A DNA stretch of 64,000 nt from an uncultured Prevotellaceae bacterium (GCA_900317635.1 ONHN01000002.1:1-64000); one strand, 5' to 3'; shown: positions 38,515-48,322, counted from the first letter of the stretch. Program-made: numbers and translations. The notes: generated by a model from the letters alone, not told the origin.

Positions 38515-39081
38515 TTATTCCTTCACGCGACCGAGGTAGGAACCATCGCGCGTGTCAACTTCGATGGTTTCGCCTTCTTCGATGAAAAGGGGCACGCGCA
38601 CTTCTACGCCGCTCTCAACCTTGGCGGGCTTCAGCGTGTTGGTGGCGGTGTCGCCCTTAAGGCCGGGTTCGGTGTAAACAATCTTCAGGTGCGTCTTGAC
38701 GGGCATTTCGGCGTAGAGAATGGTTTCCGTCGATGCGTCGCTAACCACTTCAACCACGTCGCCCTCTTTCATGTAGGCCACGCCCGTGATGAGGTCCTTC
38801 GCAATGGGGATTTGCTCGTAGGTTTCGCCGTTCATGAAGATGTAGTCGGAACCCTCCTGATAGAGGTATTGATAGGGGCGACGCTCTACGCGCACGTCCT
38901 CAAGGCTTTCGCCAATGTTGAAGCGTTTTTCCAACACGCGGCCGCTCACAACGTCTTTCAGCGTGGTGCGCATAATGGTGTTGCCCTTGCCAGGTTTAAC
39001 GTGGAGGAAGTCGATGCAGAAATAGAGCTTGCCGTCCATGCGGATGCAAGTGCCCTTCTTGATGTCTTGCGATTTAATCAT
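38515..39081 (-). CDS. efp: Translation elongation factor P
   Basis: A 188-residue cytosolic factor that binds ribosomes stalled at polyproline and helps peptide bond formation. It has the three-barrel EF-P layout: a KOW-like N-terminal domain with the loop HVKPGKGNT, where K32 is the residue modified in other species, a central OB domain, and a C-terminal OB domain ending VDTRDGSYLGRVKE. The modifying enzyme is not encoded here. The gene has heptad elements on both sides, copy C downstream and copy D upstream. Confidence 0.97.
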   Translation of the reverse strand: MIKSQDIKKGTCIRMDGKLYFCIDFLHVKPGKGNTIMRTTLKDVVSGRVLEKRFNIGESLEDVRVERRPYQYLYQEGSDYIFMNGETYEQIPIAKDLITGVAYMKEGDVVEVVSDASTETILYAEMPVKTHLKIVYTEPGLKGDTATNTLKPAKVESGVEVRVPLFIEEGETIEVDTRDGSYLGRVKE

Positions 39082-39109
39082 AAGTAAGATGTATGTGTGT
39101 GTTATTTAA

Positions 39110-39200
39110 GTTACGAGTTACGAGTGACGAGTGACAAGTTGGGCTACGCCGATATAGCGGCTACGCTTCATCAGAGTAAAAGTAAAAAAGTTACTTGTCA
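39110..39200. repeat. Heptad-repeat inverted element, copy D
   Basis: The left arm has GTTACGA, GTTACGA, GTGACGA, GTGACAA. The core contains gggctacgccgatatagcgg, the reverse complement of the ctatatcggcgtagccc word in copies A and B, so its core lies the other way round. The right arm is short (ttacttgtcactcc). Confidence 0.85.
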
Positions 39201-39350
39201 CTCCTCATCTTTCCTTTTGCGGCGCAAAAGTAATCATTTCAACGCGAAAAGCAGTAACGAATAGGCTAATAATTCGCACGAAATCTGCCTTACAGCTTGC
39301 GGCGAGCAAAAAAAGGTGAGGTTTCGCTGTGGTGAGTAGCGATTTCTGCG

Positions 39351-39358
39351 TACCTTTG
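39351..39358 (+). promoter_or_regulatory. -7 box of pgeF
   Basis: TACCTTTG, an exact TAnnTTTG match, 20 bases before the ATG, implying a leader of about 15 bases. Confidence 0.6.
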
Positions 39359-39378
39359 TAGCGGCAAACTGTGGCTTT

Positions 39379-40149
39379 ATGCATTATTCTCTTCACCCTG
39401 ACGTTTGTGCTTTCAGCACCGAGCGTGGGCGCGTGGCCGATGCTTCGGCGCCCTACGATGGCTTTAACGTGACGCATTATTGCGGCGATGCGCCCGAGCA
39501 CGTGGCGGCGTGTCGCCAAGCGCTGTGCGCGGAGTTGGGCATTGGGCGCGATGGGCTGGTCCTTCCGCGCCAAACGCACGGTACGCGCGTGGTGCGCGTC
39601 AGCCGCCAGACGGCGCCTTCCGAGCTTGAGGGCGTTGATGCCGTCACGACGGACGAGGCGCGCTTGTGCATTGGGGTGAGCACGGCCGACTGTCTGCCGC
39701 TCTTGCTCTACGATGCCGAGCACCATGCCTGTGCGGCCGTCCACGCAGGATGGCGCGGTGCCCTGGCTCACATAGCAGTGCGGGCTGTGCAGGCCATGCA
39801 GACCGACTACGCCACGCGGCCCGAAGCCCTTGCGGGGGCGATAGGTCCGCACATCAGCTTGGATAGTTTCGAGGTGGGCGATGAGGTCTTCGAGGCCTTT
39901 GCTGATGCGGGTTTCCCTATGCAGCAAATAGCTATGCGCTATGCTGCCCGCGAGGGGCAGCAAGCCGCGAAGTGGCACATCAGCCTCCAGCGCGCCGTCC
40001 GCTATAGCTTGCAGCAAGCAGGCGTCAACACTGCTCATGTCTCAGATTGCCACGTTTGCACTTTTCAGCACTACGACCGTTTTTTCTCCGCGCGCCGGTT
40101 GGGCGTTCAGTCGGGGCGCATCTTTACGGGCGTGATGCTGCGCGGGTGA
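39379..40149 (+). CDS. pgeF: Multicopper-type purine nucleoside phosphorylase / YfiH-LACC1 family
   Basis: A 256-residue cytosolic protein of the YfiH/PgeF/LACC1 family. Members act on purine nucleosides, and PgeF also clears a wrong amino acid from peptidoglycan precursors. The three metal-site motifs are complete: RQTHGTRVV (His67), VSTADCLPLLLY (Cys105) and VHAGWRG (His122). The CGDAPEHVAA and GAIGPHIS segments are as expected for the family. The gene has its own promoter and is divergent from efp. Downstream it is followed by the 22-bp tandem repeat array. Confidence 0.9.
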   Translation: MHYSLHPDVCAFSTERGRVADASAPYDGFNVTHYCGDAPEHVAACRQALCAELGIGRDGLVLPRQTHGTRVVRVSRQTAPSELEGVDAVTTDEARLCIGVSTADCLPLLLYDAEHHACAAVHAGWRGALAHIAVRAVQAMQTDYATRPEALAGAIGPHISLDSFEVGDEVFEAFADAGFPMQQIAMRYAAREGQQAAKWHISLQRAVRYSLQQAGVNTAHVSDCHVCTFQHYDRFFSARRLGVQSGRIFTGVMLRG

Positions 40150-40218
40150 AAAGGGCATGCTTTTCTGCTTTGCAACGTGCAGTGCAATTTTTCCTATTAT
40201 AGCGAATTAGTGACTTTT

Positions 40219-40350
40219 CAGGCTCTGAAAGTACGACTTTCAAAGCCTGAAAGTGCGACTTTCAAAGCCTGAAAGTGCGACTTTCAAAGCCTGAAAGTGC
40301 GACTTTCAAAGCCTGAAAGTGAGGCATTCAAAGCCTGAAAGTGCGGTTTT
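40219..40350. repeat. 22-bp tandem repeat, six copies, each self-complementary
   Basis: Units start at 40,219, 40,241, 40,263, 40,285, 40,307 and 40,329; the central four are identical over nearly all positions and the end ones diverge. Each unit contains CTTTCA...TGAAAG, so single units fold into hairpins. There are no spacers. It lies between the convergent pgeF and tamL genes. Confidence 0.95.
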
Positions 40351-40394
40351 CTGGCCTTGGAAGCCGAAAAAGCATTGTTTTTCTGACGAGGATG

Positions 40395-42884
40395 TTAGAA
40401 GGGATAGCCTATGGCGAAGTGGAGGTTGAGTGCGTCCTTGAAGCGTTTGAGGTTGAAGAAGCCCGATTTGCCCGTGTCGTAGGGTGCGTGGAGGCCGATG
40501 CCGAGGTCGAGGCGCAGCACGATGAATTCAAGGTCGTAGCGCAGACCTAATCCCGTGCCTACGGCAATGTTTTTCAGTGTTTTTCCCGTGAGCTGTGCGT
40601 TAGGACGTAGGGGGTCGTTGCGCAGGAGCCAAACGTTGCCTGCATCGAGGAATACGGCACCGTGGAGCGACCCGAAGAGGTGGGCGCGGAGTTCGGCGTT
40701 GGCCTCAAGGCGGATGTCGCCCGTTTGGTCGATGTAGGCATATTTTGAGTTGTCAACGTGGTAGGCACCAGGCCCTAAGCTCCTAACGGTGAAGCCGCGA
40801 ATGCTGTTGGCACCGCCCACGTAGAAGAGCTCGTTGTAGGGCGCATAGGAACTGTTGCCGTAGCTCCACACAACGCCGCCGAAGAAGCGCGTAGCCAGCG
40901 AGAGTGTTTTGTTGAGGCGTATGAGGTAGCGCGCCTCGAGCGTCGTCTTTAGGAATTGGGCGTAGGGGCTGCCCAGCATCCTTTTATCTTTCTCAGCAAA
41001 TTTCCTGCCAAAAGCGGCATAGCCGGCACTCAGGATGTTGCCCGCCTCTTTGGCGTGCAGTTGCAGGGTGAGGCTGTTGCGGTTTTGGGAGGGGGAGGTG
41101 TAGGTGAGGGTGTAGGACAGTGCGGGGACGAACTGGTTGCGCATAGAGACAGCGAGGGCAGGGTTGGCCGTCATGATGCTGTCGAAGGAGAGGGAGGTGT
41201 GCGTTGTCTTGTTGAAGTCGATGCTTAGGGGCGTGAGCTCGTGCAAGATGTTGCTCTTCCTGTGCCAGTTGTAGGTCAGTCCGAGTCCGGCACTCACCAT
41301 GGTGAAGAAGCCAGCTCGTCGTTGCCAGTCGGCATCGAACGTCACCTTTGTTTCGGCAGGGAAGCGCAGGTTGCGGCGGGCGATGAAGGGTGCGTAGAAG
41401 CGTGGCCATTTTAGGGCGAGTTGTGCTCCGAGTTCGAAGCTGTTCAAGAGCGAGCGCTGGCCGCCGCGTCGAGAGCCGAGTTGCCATTCGTAGGAACCAA
41501 AAATCTTGAACGTCAGCGTTTCGCCGCCACGGAAGGCGTTGCGTTTATTGATGGAGTAGGCCAGGCCTGGGCCTATCTGCTGGTTACTCTTGAGCGTGGC
41601 GTTCATTTCCAGTTCGGAGGAGAAGGGCTTGTCGAGTAGGGCGGTGACGTAGATGTCGAGCGTGTCGCAGTTGGCCGATGTATCTCGCGGCACGTAGTTG
41701 ACGTCCATTTGACTGAAGAGTCCGATGCTCCCCAGCTTTTCGAGCGTGCTTCGCTGGTCGGAAGCACTGTAGGGTTCGCCCGTTCGGTGGCTGACGGAGC
41801 GTCGCCAGAGGCCCATGCGCAGCGGCATGTGCTTACCCCCGAAGTGGTAGGTGAAGTTGCGGCGAGTGCGCGTGCTGTCGATCTTTTCGTCTTCGGTGCG
41901 CCGCATGGCGATGTAGGTGTGGCCCATGTACCACGTCTTGTTGGCAATGTCGGGTACGCCTTGCAGCGGTCCTACGCGCAGCCAAACGCGGTTTTGTCGT
42001 TGCAGGGTGTCGGCCAGGTAGGTGGTGTATTTGTCTTGCCAAAAGAAGTAGCCGTTTTCGCGAAAGAGGTCGCCGATGCGCGTTTGCTCGGCTGCGAGGT
42101 CCACCACGCTGAAGGCGTTACCGCTCTTGAGGATGCGCTCCTTTTCTGTGGTTCGCAGCAGGGAGTCTTGCCGTTGGGCATAGGGCAGGTATTCGATGCT
42201 GTCGAGCAGCGAGAGCGGCCCTACGGAGACGTTGTAGCGTATCTTAGCCTTTTTGGGGTTTTTCTGCGTGACGATTTCATAGCCCACGTTGTTGCGGAAG
42301 AAGCCGTAGTTTTGCAGCGTGTTGTGGGCCACCTTGACGCGCATGTCGGGCACGACGGTGCTGATGAGGATAGGGTGCTTGCCAAAGGTTTTGAGCATCC
42401 ACTTGCCAAACTTCGTCTTGCTGTCGGCAAAGGCGTTGTAGAACCATAGGCCGAACTGCAAAGGCGAGCGTCGGTAGCTGGAGCCGAAGAGGGCGTTGTT
42501 GGGCGGATAGGCCAGCACGGCCTCTACTTCCTGCTTGGCCGTTTCGTAGGCCTTCTTGGTGGCTTCGTTTTCCAAGCTTTGTGTTTTCTCCTCCGCTTGC
42601 AGGTCGGCCACTTCTGCTCCGCCCTTTGCGTCCTCCTTCATCTTGTTGATGAGGGCCTTGTCGGCTGTTCCGCTTAGCGCGTTTTCCACGACGTGGTAGG
42701 CATCGGATATGGTCGTGATGACGCCCACGGAGTCGCGGCGGATGCGCACGCGCTTAGCTGGTGTCTCGTTGTACGTCACCTTGTCGATGCCGACGTAGAG
42801 CTGCTCGCCGTCGGGTATCTTTTCCGTTGTAGAGCAGGCCGCTATCGTTAGGAGCAGGAGTATGTAGAGGCAGTAGCGTTTCAC
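40395..42884 (-). CDS. tamL: TamL, lipoprotein form of the TamA/BamA outer-membrane barrel
   Basis: An 829-residue outer-membrane protein. It begins with a lipoprotein signal (LLTIAAC, C17) and continues with POTRA-like periplasmic domains to about 430, then a 16-strand barrel typical of the Omp85 superfamily. The barrel signature GGANSIRGFTVRSLGPG (like the VRGF/Y loop of BamA) is at about 705-720, and the protein ends FAIGYPF. The gene runs into tamB with 5 bases between. The lipid-anchored TamA of Bacteroidetes, called TamL, pairs with TamB for lipid or protein traffic between membranes. A Lys/Glu/Ala-rich helix (about 80-125) before AYPPNNALFGSS is longer than I expect for the family. Confidence 0.88.
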   Translation of the reverse strand: MKRYCLYILLLLTIAACSTTEKIPDGEQLYVGIDKVTYNETPAKRVRIRRDSVGVITTISDAYHVVENALSGTADKALINKMKEDAKGGAEVADLQAEEKTQSLENEATKKAYETAKQEVEAVLAYPPNNALFGSSYRRSPLQFGLWFYNAFADSKTKFGKWMLKTFGKHPILISTVVPDMRVKVAHNTLQNYGFFRNNVGYEIVTQKNPKKAKIRYNVSVGPLSLLDSIEYLPYAQRQDSLLRTTEKERILKSGNAFSVVDLAAEQTRIGDLFRENGYFFWQDKYTTYLADTLQRQNRVWLRVGPLQGVPDIANKTWYMGHTYIAMRRTEDEKIDSTRTRRNFTYHFGGKHMPLRMGLWRRSVSHRTGEPYSASDQRSTLEKLGSIGLFSQMDVNYVPRDTSANCDTLDIYVTALLDKPFSSELEMNATLKSNQQIGPGLAYSINKRNAFRGGETLTFKIFGSYEWQLGSRRGGQRSLLNSFELGAQLALKWPRFYAPFIARRNLRFPAETKVTFDADWQRRAGFFTMVSAGLGLTYNWHRKSNILHELTPLSIDFNKTTHTSLSFDSIMTANPALAVSMRNQFVPALSYTLTYTSPSQNRNSLTLQLHAKEAGNILSAGYAAFGRKFAEKDKRMLGSPYAQFLKTTLEARYLIRLNKTLSLATRFFGGVVWSYGNSSYAPYNELFYVGGANSIRGFTVRSLGPGAYHVDNSKYAYIDQTGDIRLEANAELRAHLFGSLHGAVFLDAGNVWLLRNDPLRPNAQLTGKTLKNIAVGTGLGLRYDLEFIVLRLDLGIGLHAPYDTGKSGFFNLKRFKDALNLHFAIGYPF

Positions 42885-42889
42885 GGGTG

Positions 42890-45800
42890 TTATGGTGTTT
42901 GCAGGCTGTCGGGCGGTGTAGGGCTGTCCGAGGGTTGTTCGGCGGTTTGTGTTTCCTTCTTCTTTCGTGGTTTGAAGAGGAAGAGGTCGCCAAAGCGTGT
43001 GGCTTTTCGGCGGACGGAATAGCCTACGCCAGTCTTTGTTATCTGCCCTTCAAGGGGGTCTTGCGTGTCGCGGTCGTAGAAGAGGCGCACGTAGCGCGTG
43101 GCACCTTTGTTCATGCGGTATTCCACGCTGATGTTGTTGATGATGCTTTCGGCGCGGTTGTCGGCGTTTTTGCCAGCGCTGACGCGTCCGCCGATGACGA
43201 CGCGTATGCGGTCTTCCCAGAAGCGTTTGCTGAACTGGAAGGAGTAGTCGGTTGTTTGTGTTCCCGTCAGGCTTGTGCCCGTTTCTACGCCCACGCTGAT
43301 GTCGATGGACTTGAGGGCTTTGCCTGCAATGTTTTGAATTTCGTTTTGCAGGAAGGCGTTGAGTGCGTTGTTGGCCTTGAAGCCGCTGGTTTGTGCTCCC
43401 GAGTCGGTGATGTACATACCCGTGGCCATCATGGCAACGGCCGTTTTGGCGCGCTGTTCGTCGCTCATAGAGGCCAGGTGGTTTTGTATGGAGAGGTCCT
43501 CGGGTGCTTCGATGGTGAATTCGAGGCCCATTTGGCTGAGCGGTTTCGTTATGGCTACGCCCACGTCGAAGGCCACGTTGCGTTGCTGGTCGTCTTCGGT
43601 GACGAGCACTTTCATTCGCTCTTTAGCTTTGATGTTGAGCGTGGGGTTGGCGGGGTCGCCCGTGAAGTCGATGGTGCTACCCTCTACGAGTTTAAACGTT
43701 CGGAGCGGTATGACGGGCAGTTCGTATTTTATGTCGCCGCCTTGTGCGGTGATTTTACCCGTCAGTCGCATGTCGCCTTGCTGCGTGAGTCGGAGGGTGA
43801 GGTTGCCGCCGCCATCGATGTTGGCGTAGTTCTTGCCGTCTTCGGAGAGGTAGCAGTGGAAGCGGGCGGCATCGGAGATGTTGATGCCCAGCACGATGTC
43901 GAGCTTCATGCCTTCCTCTATGGGTATGAATTCCTCGTCGTCGTCGATGCTGTCGGTGAAGCTGGTGAACTTCACGAGGTCGTCAAGGCGGTTGTCGATG
44001 CTTAGGGGCGAGTCTTTCAGGATGTAGGTCATGTCGGTGCGGTCGAGGATGTCGAGCTTGCCGCGCACGGAGAGGTTGTTGAGTGTGCCGCTGACGCTGC
44101 CTGTGTAGTTGGCAAAGGCTTTTCCGAAGACCATCGACTGCCTTGTCTTCTGCGCGTTGATGAGCTGGAAGTCTTGTGCCTGCATCTTGAGGTCGAGGCT
44201 GATGCGGTCGAGGCGGCTCATGTCGATGGTGCCATTGAGCAAGAGGGGGTTGGTGTTGGCCGCATCGACGGAGTGGAGGGCGTACTGGTCGAAGCGTATG
44301 CGCGAGTTTTCGAAGGCGATGGGTTTTTCGTCCATAGCGAGGTTGAAACCATAGACGTTGCTAAAGACGAAGGCCGAGTCGAGGTTGAGCTGCCCGTTGA
44401 TGACGGGTTTGTCGAGCTTACCTTTGATGCTAACGTCGCCACCCGCTATGCCTTTCAGCCCGAGTCCGCTACCCTCCAGCATGGCACTCACCACGGCGAG
44501 GGGGAAGTCGTGGAGCTTGGCGGTGCCTTCAAACTCGCCGTCGCGGGCTTGGAAGTAGGTGCCTTCTGCCTCTAAAACGTCTTGGCCGCTATGGTTGATG
44601 AAGGCTTGTGCGTGGTGCTCGCCTTCGTCGTTAGGCAGGTAAACAACGTCGGCGCCAATGGTGCCTATATTGGTGTCTTCGTACTGGAAGTCTTGCGCCT
44701 CAATGCTGCCCATGGCACTGATTTGCTTGTGGTCGTCGAAGACGTGGAAGTCGCCCGATAGCAGTCCGCTCATCTTGGGCAGGTAGGGCACGACGTTGGA
44801 TAGTTCGCCCAGGTTGATGTGGTTGACGCTGACGGTGATGTCGTTGACGCTGTCTTGGGGTGTGCTGTAGATTTTAAGTCCCGTTCCGTCGTCGGCCAGG
44901 AGGTCGATGTCGGCCTCTATGCGGCGGTCTTTGCCGAGGAAGATGTAGTTGTCGTTGTTGATGCTGAAAGCGCGATAGGCTAAGACGGGGTTTTCTGGGT
45001 AGAGGTGGACGCGTATGCCGCTTTCGGCCAGGTCGGCGCGCAGGCCGAGGTCGATGCCTTTCTCGCCGTCGGTGTCGAAGATTTGGGCTTCCAGTCCGGC
45101 CCCCTTGCTAAGCAGGTAGCCGTGGAGGCGGGCGTCGAACTTGGTTGGGTTGCGCTTGGTGAAGTTGCGCACCATACCGTCGAACTGCAGGCCCGTCGTG
45201 TCTTGGTGGAGGGTGAGGTCGATGGTGTCGAGCAGTAGGGAACCCGTGTTGATAGCTCCGGCGCGTGCCGTGCCGCTGATGCCCGTTCGGGGGTGGGCGG
45301 CGAGGTCGATGTAGGCCGAGCGGAAAGAGTAGCCCATGAAGCGCAGCGAGCTGCTGAAGGGGTTGTTTTGTCCGGCTTCGAGGTGTAGCGTCAGCGGCGG
45401 TAGCTCGTGGCGCAGGGCGTTTTGGTCCAGTTCGCGGCGCTCAATTTGAGCCATAGCACTGTCGGCCAGACTTTCTATGCGAGGCAGGAGGCGGTCGAGG
45501 TTGCCTTTGGCACCAAAGCGCAGGAGCAGGTCGCCGCTCTGGGCATGGCCGAAGGTGCTGTCGGCTTGTGTCTGAAAGCCAAAGGCAAGGTCCTGCGTGG
45601 TGAAACCTCGGTCGGGCTCTTGGAAGAAGATGTTACCTATGAGGCCTTCCGCTCCAAAACTCTTCAGGTCGTGGGTGGCATGGAAAGCAATGTCGAGCTG
45701 TCCGCCCGCCGACAGCGTGTCGGTGGTCAGGCCGAGGTCCAAGAGGTTGATGTTGCTGAAGTTCGCCTCAAGTCGTCCCGTGACGGGGTCTTCGAGGCGG

Positions 45801-47995
45801 GCGATGAGCGTGCCGTCGCCCATAATATTAATATTGTGTGCTTCGAAGTCGGCGGTGAGGTCCTTGCCGTTGATTTGCGATGTGAGCTTGATGGCTGAAA
45901 GGTCGTAGCCAGCAAAGGCAAACTGCTGGATGTCGGCATCGGCGGTGAGGTGCAGACCCGTGTTGTCGAGCAGGGTGAAGCTGTTGCCGCGCAGGGCCAT
46001 GGTGCCCGTAAAGGGCGAGCAGTCGAGCGAGGGCACAAACGACTTCACGGGGAAGGCCGCCGTGCGCAGGGCCACGTCGTAGGTCTGGGCGGGGAGGTTG
46101 ATGTGGCCTTTGGCGTAGGCCGTACCACCCGCTTGTAGCGAGGCATCGAAGAGGTAGTCGGAGGGTGTGAAGCGGACGGAGCCTTGGCTCTGCATCGATG
46201 CTGGCAGACTGACGGTTTGTGCCACGTCGGGCAAGGCCTGTCGGAAGACGAGGGGTAGCCCGGGTGCCGTGGTCAGCGCATAGCGCACGTCACCCGCGAG
46301 CGTTCCGTGCAGTAGGTTCTTTATCGTGCCATCAACGCTTGCCGCAAGCAGGCCAGGGGCTTGGAGGTTTGTGCCTATGAGCTGCACGTTGTTTAGCGAG
46401 CCGCGCACGCGACCGCTCAGGTTGGCGGTTTGGCGTGGTAGGGCCGTCATCACCACGTCGGGCATATACTGGCGGAAGGTCGTGGGGAGGTCGGGGCCAG
46501 TAGCGGCGGTTATCTGCATGTCGGCTGTAAGACGTTCGGGCAGGGTAGGCGCATTGACGCGTCCGCTGGCCGTGAGCGAAAGAATGCCAGGCATGGAGAG
46601 CGTCAGAGGCGAGAGGACTATGTGGCTCATGTTGCCTCGTACCGAACCCTTCAGCGTGAGCGGGCGGGCAGGGTAGAGGCGCAGGAGGTCGGCGGGCACG
46701 TAACCGCGCGCCAAGTTCTTTACGTCGGCGTAGCCTATGGTGGCGTTGAGGTTTAGGCTGATGTCTTTCGTGTTGCGCTCAAGGGCATCGAAGGGGAAAT
46801 CGATGCCTATGCTGATGTCGGACGAACCTGTGCGCAGTCGGAAGGCTGGGATGCGCAGGCGTTCGCTGTCCATGTAGAGCTTACCCGAAGCATCGCTGAT
46901 TTGCAGTCCGCAGCGTTCGCGCAGCGAGAGGTTTCTGAGGTCGGCGCGCAGCGTGCCGCGCTCGTTGTAGGAGAGGTCGCAGAGGCGGAGGCTGGCGTTG
47001 TAGAGCGTGATGTTATCAGGGTCTAAAGCCGAAAGGCGATTTAAGTTCTGGGCGATGTCGGAGCAGGCCGCGCGAGGCTGGCTGCTGAACGGTTGCCACG
47101 TTTGCAGGGCCAGCATGTTGTCAGCATAGTCCCACAGGCAGCGCAGGCGGTTGAGGGGCGAGGGCTGACGGTCGGCAGGCAGGGGGAGCGGTAGGTTGCG
47201 GCGTGTCCAAAGTCCGTCGCGCGCCTTAGCGCGATAGGCCACATTGCCGTGTTCTATCTTCAGCCCCTCGAAGCCGTAGAAGGGTTGGCCCGTGTGAAAA
47301 AAACCGTTGCGCAGGGCCACCTTTTGCAGGTCGGCAGCTATCCACATTTGCGTGGGGTGCAGGCTGTCGGCGGCGGCGGTGTCGGGTACGGCGGCTGGTA
47401 GGCTGACACGGGCGTTGACGCGCTCCAAGCGCGCTTGCATCACTTCCACCATCCATGCTTGCTTCGTTGTGACGGTGTCGTCGAGGGCCGTGTCGCAAAG
47501 GCAGACGGCGACGTTGGCATCGCGCAGGGTGGCTTTGCGCACCGTGACACGTCCCGTTTCCCAGCCTACGGAGCGCACGCAGGCATCCAGTTCGCCTACG
47601 TTACCACGGATGTGGGTGCCAGCAATGAGCGCTTTCGTGTCGAGCCTGACTTCTTCAAGGCGTGCACCCTCCACGTCGGCTTCGCCCCAGAAGAGGGGTA
47701 GAAGGCCCAGGCGCAGCGTGAGGCTCTTCGCGCAGATCAGGGTGTCGCCGCTGGTTTTGTCTTCAGCTAAGATGCTGTCGAGGCGCAGATTGAGGGGGAA
47801 ATCGAGGCGCACGTCGCCAATGCTGACGCGCATGTCGAGTGCTTCGGAGACGGCACTGCACGCTTTTTGCGTGGCATAGCGCTGCACACTCGGCATGTAG
47901 AGCAAGGCGCACACCACCACCGCTGCCACAACGGGCAGTGTCAGCAAACACAGCACGGCTTTGGCCGCGCACTGTATGATGCGTCTTGTCAACAT
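42890..47995 (-). CDS. tamB: TamB, AsmA-like envelope-spanning protein
   Basis: A 1,701-residue protein anchored by one N-terminal helix (about 13-34) and otherwise filled with beta-strand repeats that form a long groove across the periplasm. The C-terminal third is the TamB/DUF490 domain: KAKERMKVLVTEDDQQ, FTIEAPEDLSIQNHLASMSDEQRAKTAV-type segments and the end FSKRFWEDRIRVVIGGRV, VRLFYDRD. TamB with its barrel partner moves phospholipids, and perhaps proteins, to the outer membrane. It lies just 5 bases upstream of tamL. It is longer than E. coli TamB (about 1,260). A TAATTTTG box lies only 7 bases before the ATG, so the mRNA may start almost at the codon. Confidence 0.9.
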   Translation of the reverse strand: MLTRRIIQCAAKAVLCLLTLPVVAAVVVCALLYMPSVQRYATQKACSAVSEALDMRVSIGDVRLDFPLNLRLDSILAEDKTSGDTLICAKSLTLRLGLLPLFWGEADVEGARLEEVRLDTKALIAGTHIRGNVGELDACVRSVGWETGRVTVRKATLRDANVAVCLCDTALDDTVTTKQAWMVEVMQARLERVNARVSLPAAVPDTAAADSLHPTQMWIAADLQKVALRNGFFHTGQPFYGFEGLKIEHGNVAYRAKARDGLWTRRNLPLPLPADRQPSPLNRLRCLWDYADNMLALQTWQPFSSQPRAACSDIAQNLNRLSALDPDNITLYNASLRLCDLSYNERGTLRADLRNLSLRERCGLQISDASGKLYMDSERLRIPAFRLRTGSSDISIGIDFPFDALERNTKDISLNLNATIGYADVKNLARGYVPADLLRLYPARPLTLKGSVRGNMSHIVLSPLTLSMPGILSLTASGRVNAPTLPERLTADMQITAATGPDLPTTFRQYMPDVVMTALPRQTANLSGRVRGSLNNVQLIGTNLQAPGLLAASVDGTIKNLLHGTLAGDVRYALTTAPGLPLVFRQALPDVAQTVSLPASMQSQGSVRFTPSDYLFDASLQAGGTAYAKGHINLPAQTYDVALRTAAFPVKSFVPSLDCSPFTGTMALRGNSFTLLDNTGLHLTADADIQQFAFAGYDLSAIKLTSQINGKDLTADFEAHNINIMGDGTLIARLEDPVTGRLEANFSNINLLDLGLTTDTLSAGGQLDIAFHATHDLKSFGAEGLIGNIFFQEPDRGFTTQDLAFGFQTQADSTFGHAQSGDLLLRFGAKGNLDRLLPRIESLADSAMAQIERRELDQNALRHELPPLTLHLEAGQNNPFSSSLRFMGYSFRSAYIDLAAHPRTGISGTARAGAINTGSLLLDTIDLTLHQDTTGLQFDGMVRNFTKRNPTKFDARLHGYLLSKGAGLEAQIFDTDGEKGIDLGLRADLAESGIRVHLYPENPVLAYRAFSINNDNYIFLGKDRRIEADIDLLADDGTGLKIYSTPQDSVNDITVSVNHINLGELSNVVPYLPKMSGLLSGDFHVFDDHKQISAMGSIEAQDFQYEDTNIGTIGADVVYLPNDEGEHHAQAFINHSGQDVLEAEGTYFQARDGEFEGTAKLHDFPLAVVSAMLEGSGLGLKGIAGGDVSIKGKLDKPVINGQLNLDSAFVFSNVYGFNLAMDEKPIAFENSRIRFDQYALHSVDAANTNPLLLNGTIDMSRLDRISLDLKMQAQDFQLINAQKTRQSMVFGKAFANYTGSVSGTLNNLSVRGKLDILDRTDMTYILKDSPLSIDNRLDDLVKFTSFTDSIDDDEEFIPIEEGMKLDIVLGINISDAARFHCYLSEDGKNYANIDGGGNLTLRLTQQGDMRLTGKITAQGGDIKYELPVIPLRTFKLVEGSTIDFTGDPANPTLNIKAKERMKVLVTEDDQQRNVAFDVGVAITKPLSQMGLEFTIEAPEDLSIQNHLASMSDEQRAKTAVAMMATGMYITDSGAQTSGFKANNALNAFLQNEIQNIAGKALKSIDISVGVETGTSLTGTQTTDYSFQFSKRFWEDRIRVVIGGRVSAGKNADNRAESIINNISVEYRMNKGATRYVRLFYDRDTQDPLEGQITKTGVGYSVRRKATRFGDLFLFKPRKKKETQTAEQPSDSPTPPDSLQTP

Positions 47996-48002
47996 AACGC
48001 TG

Positions 48003-48010
48003 CAAAATTA
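48003..48010 (-). promoter_or_regulatory. -7 box directly before tamB
   Basis: The minus strand reads TAATTTTG, an exact -7 element. Its last base is 7 bases from the tamB ATG, so the leader would be at most a few bases long. Confidence 0.55.
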
Positions 48011-48106
48011 CTACATTTTCTTCAGATGCGCTTCATAGCGAAAAGGTTTCTTTGCACGAAGAAGAAAAAAATCGGTTATTTGTGTTAATTGTCGGAAAAG
48101 TATTTG

Positions 48107-48114
48107 TATCTTTG
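48107..48114 (+). promoter_or_regulatory. Candidate -7 box upstream of the GLUG protein gene
   Basis: TATCTTTG, an exact match, about 410 bases before the GLUG protein start. If it serves that gene the leader is about 400 bases and includes the 185-bp element. Confidence 0.4.
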
Positions 48115-48284
48115 CCTCGCATTCGTTGATACGATGAGCCCCACAAGACGCCCGCGTCTCCTTCCCTCCCTTTCGAGAGACGCCCACGCAGGAGCCTTGC
48201 GCCGACCCACCGCACCAAGGAGAGACACAACGGCACGCCTGCATTCCCTTCAAGCACTTAACGACGGGGTTGCAGGCGTATTAC

Positions 48285-48322
48285 GTTAAACAATAAACGT
48301 TAAACAATAAACATTAAACATT
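48285..48322. repeat. ATTAAAC / GTTAAACAATAA tandem array
   Basis: Tandem units gttaaacaataaac and cattaaac run into the 185-bp element. Related arrays lie at 36,413 and at the ompH 3' end, where the same words supply the stop codon. Confidence 0.65.

Noticed and set aside
40219..40350. Possible CRISPR array
   Set aside because: The 22-bp units are directly adjacent without spacers, and no cas genes are present.
48134..48289. A 51-codon open frame after a TATCTTTG box
   Set aside because: The product is Arg/Pro-rich with no known pattern and ends in the ATTAAAC repeat; it looks like GC-rich intergenic DNA. It cannot be fully excluded as a small protein.
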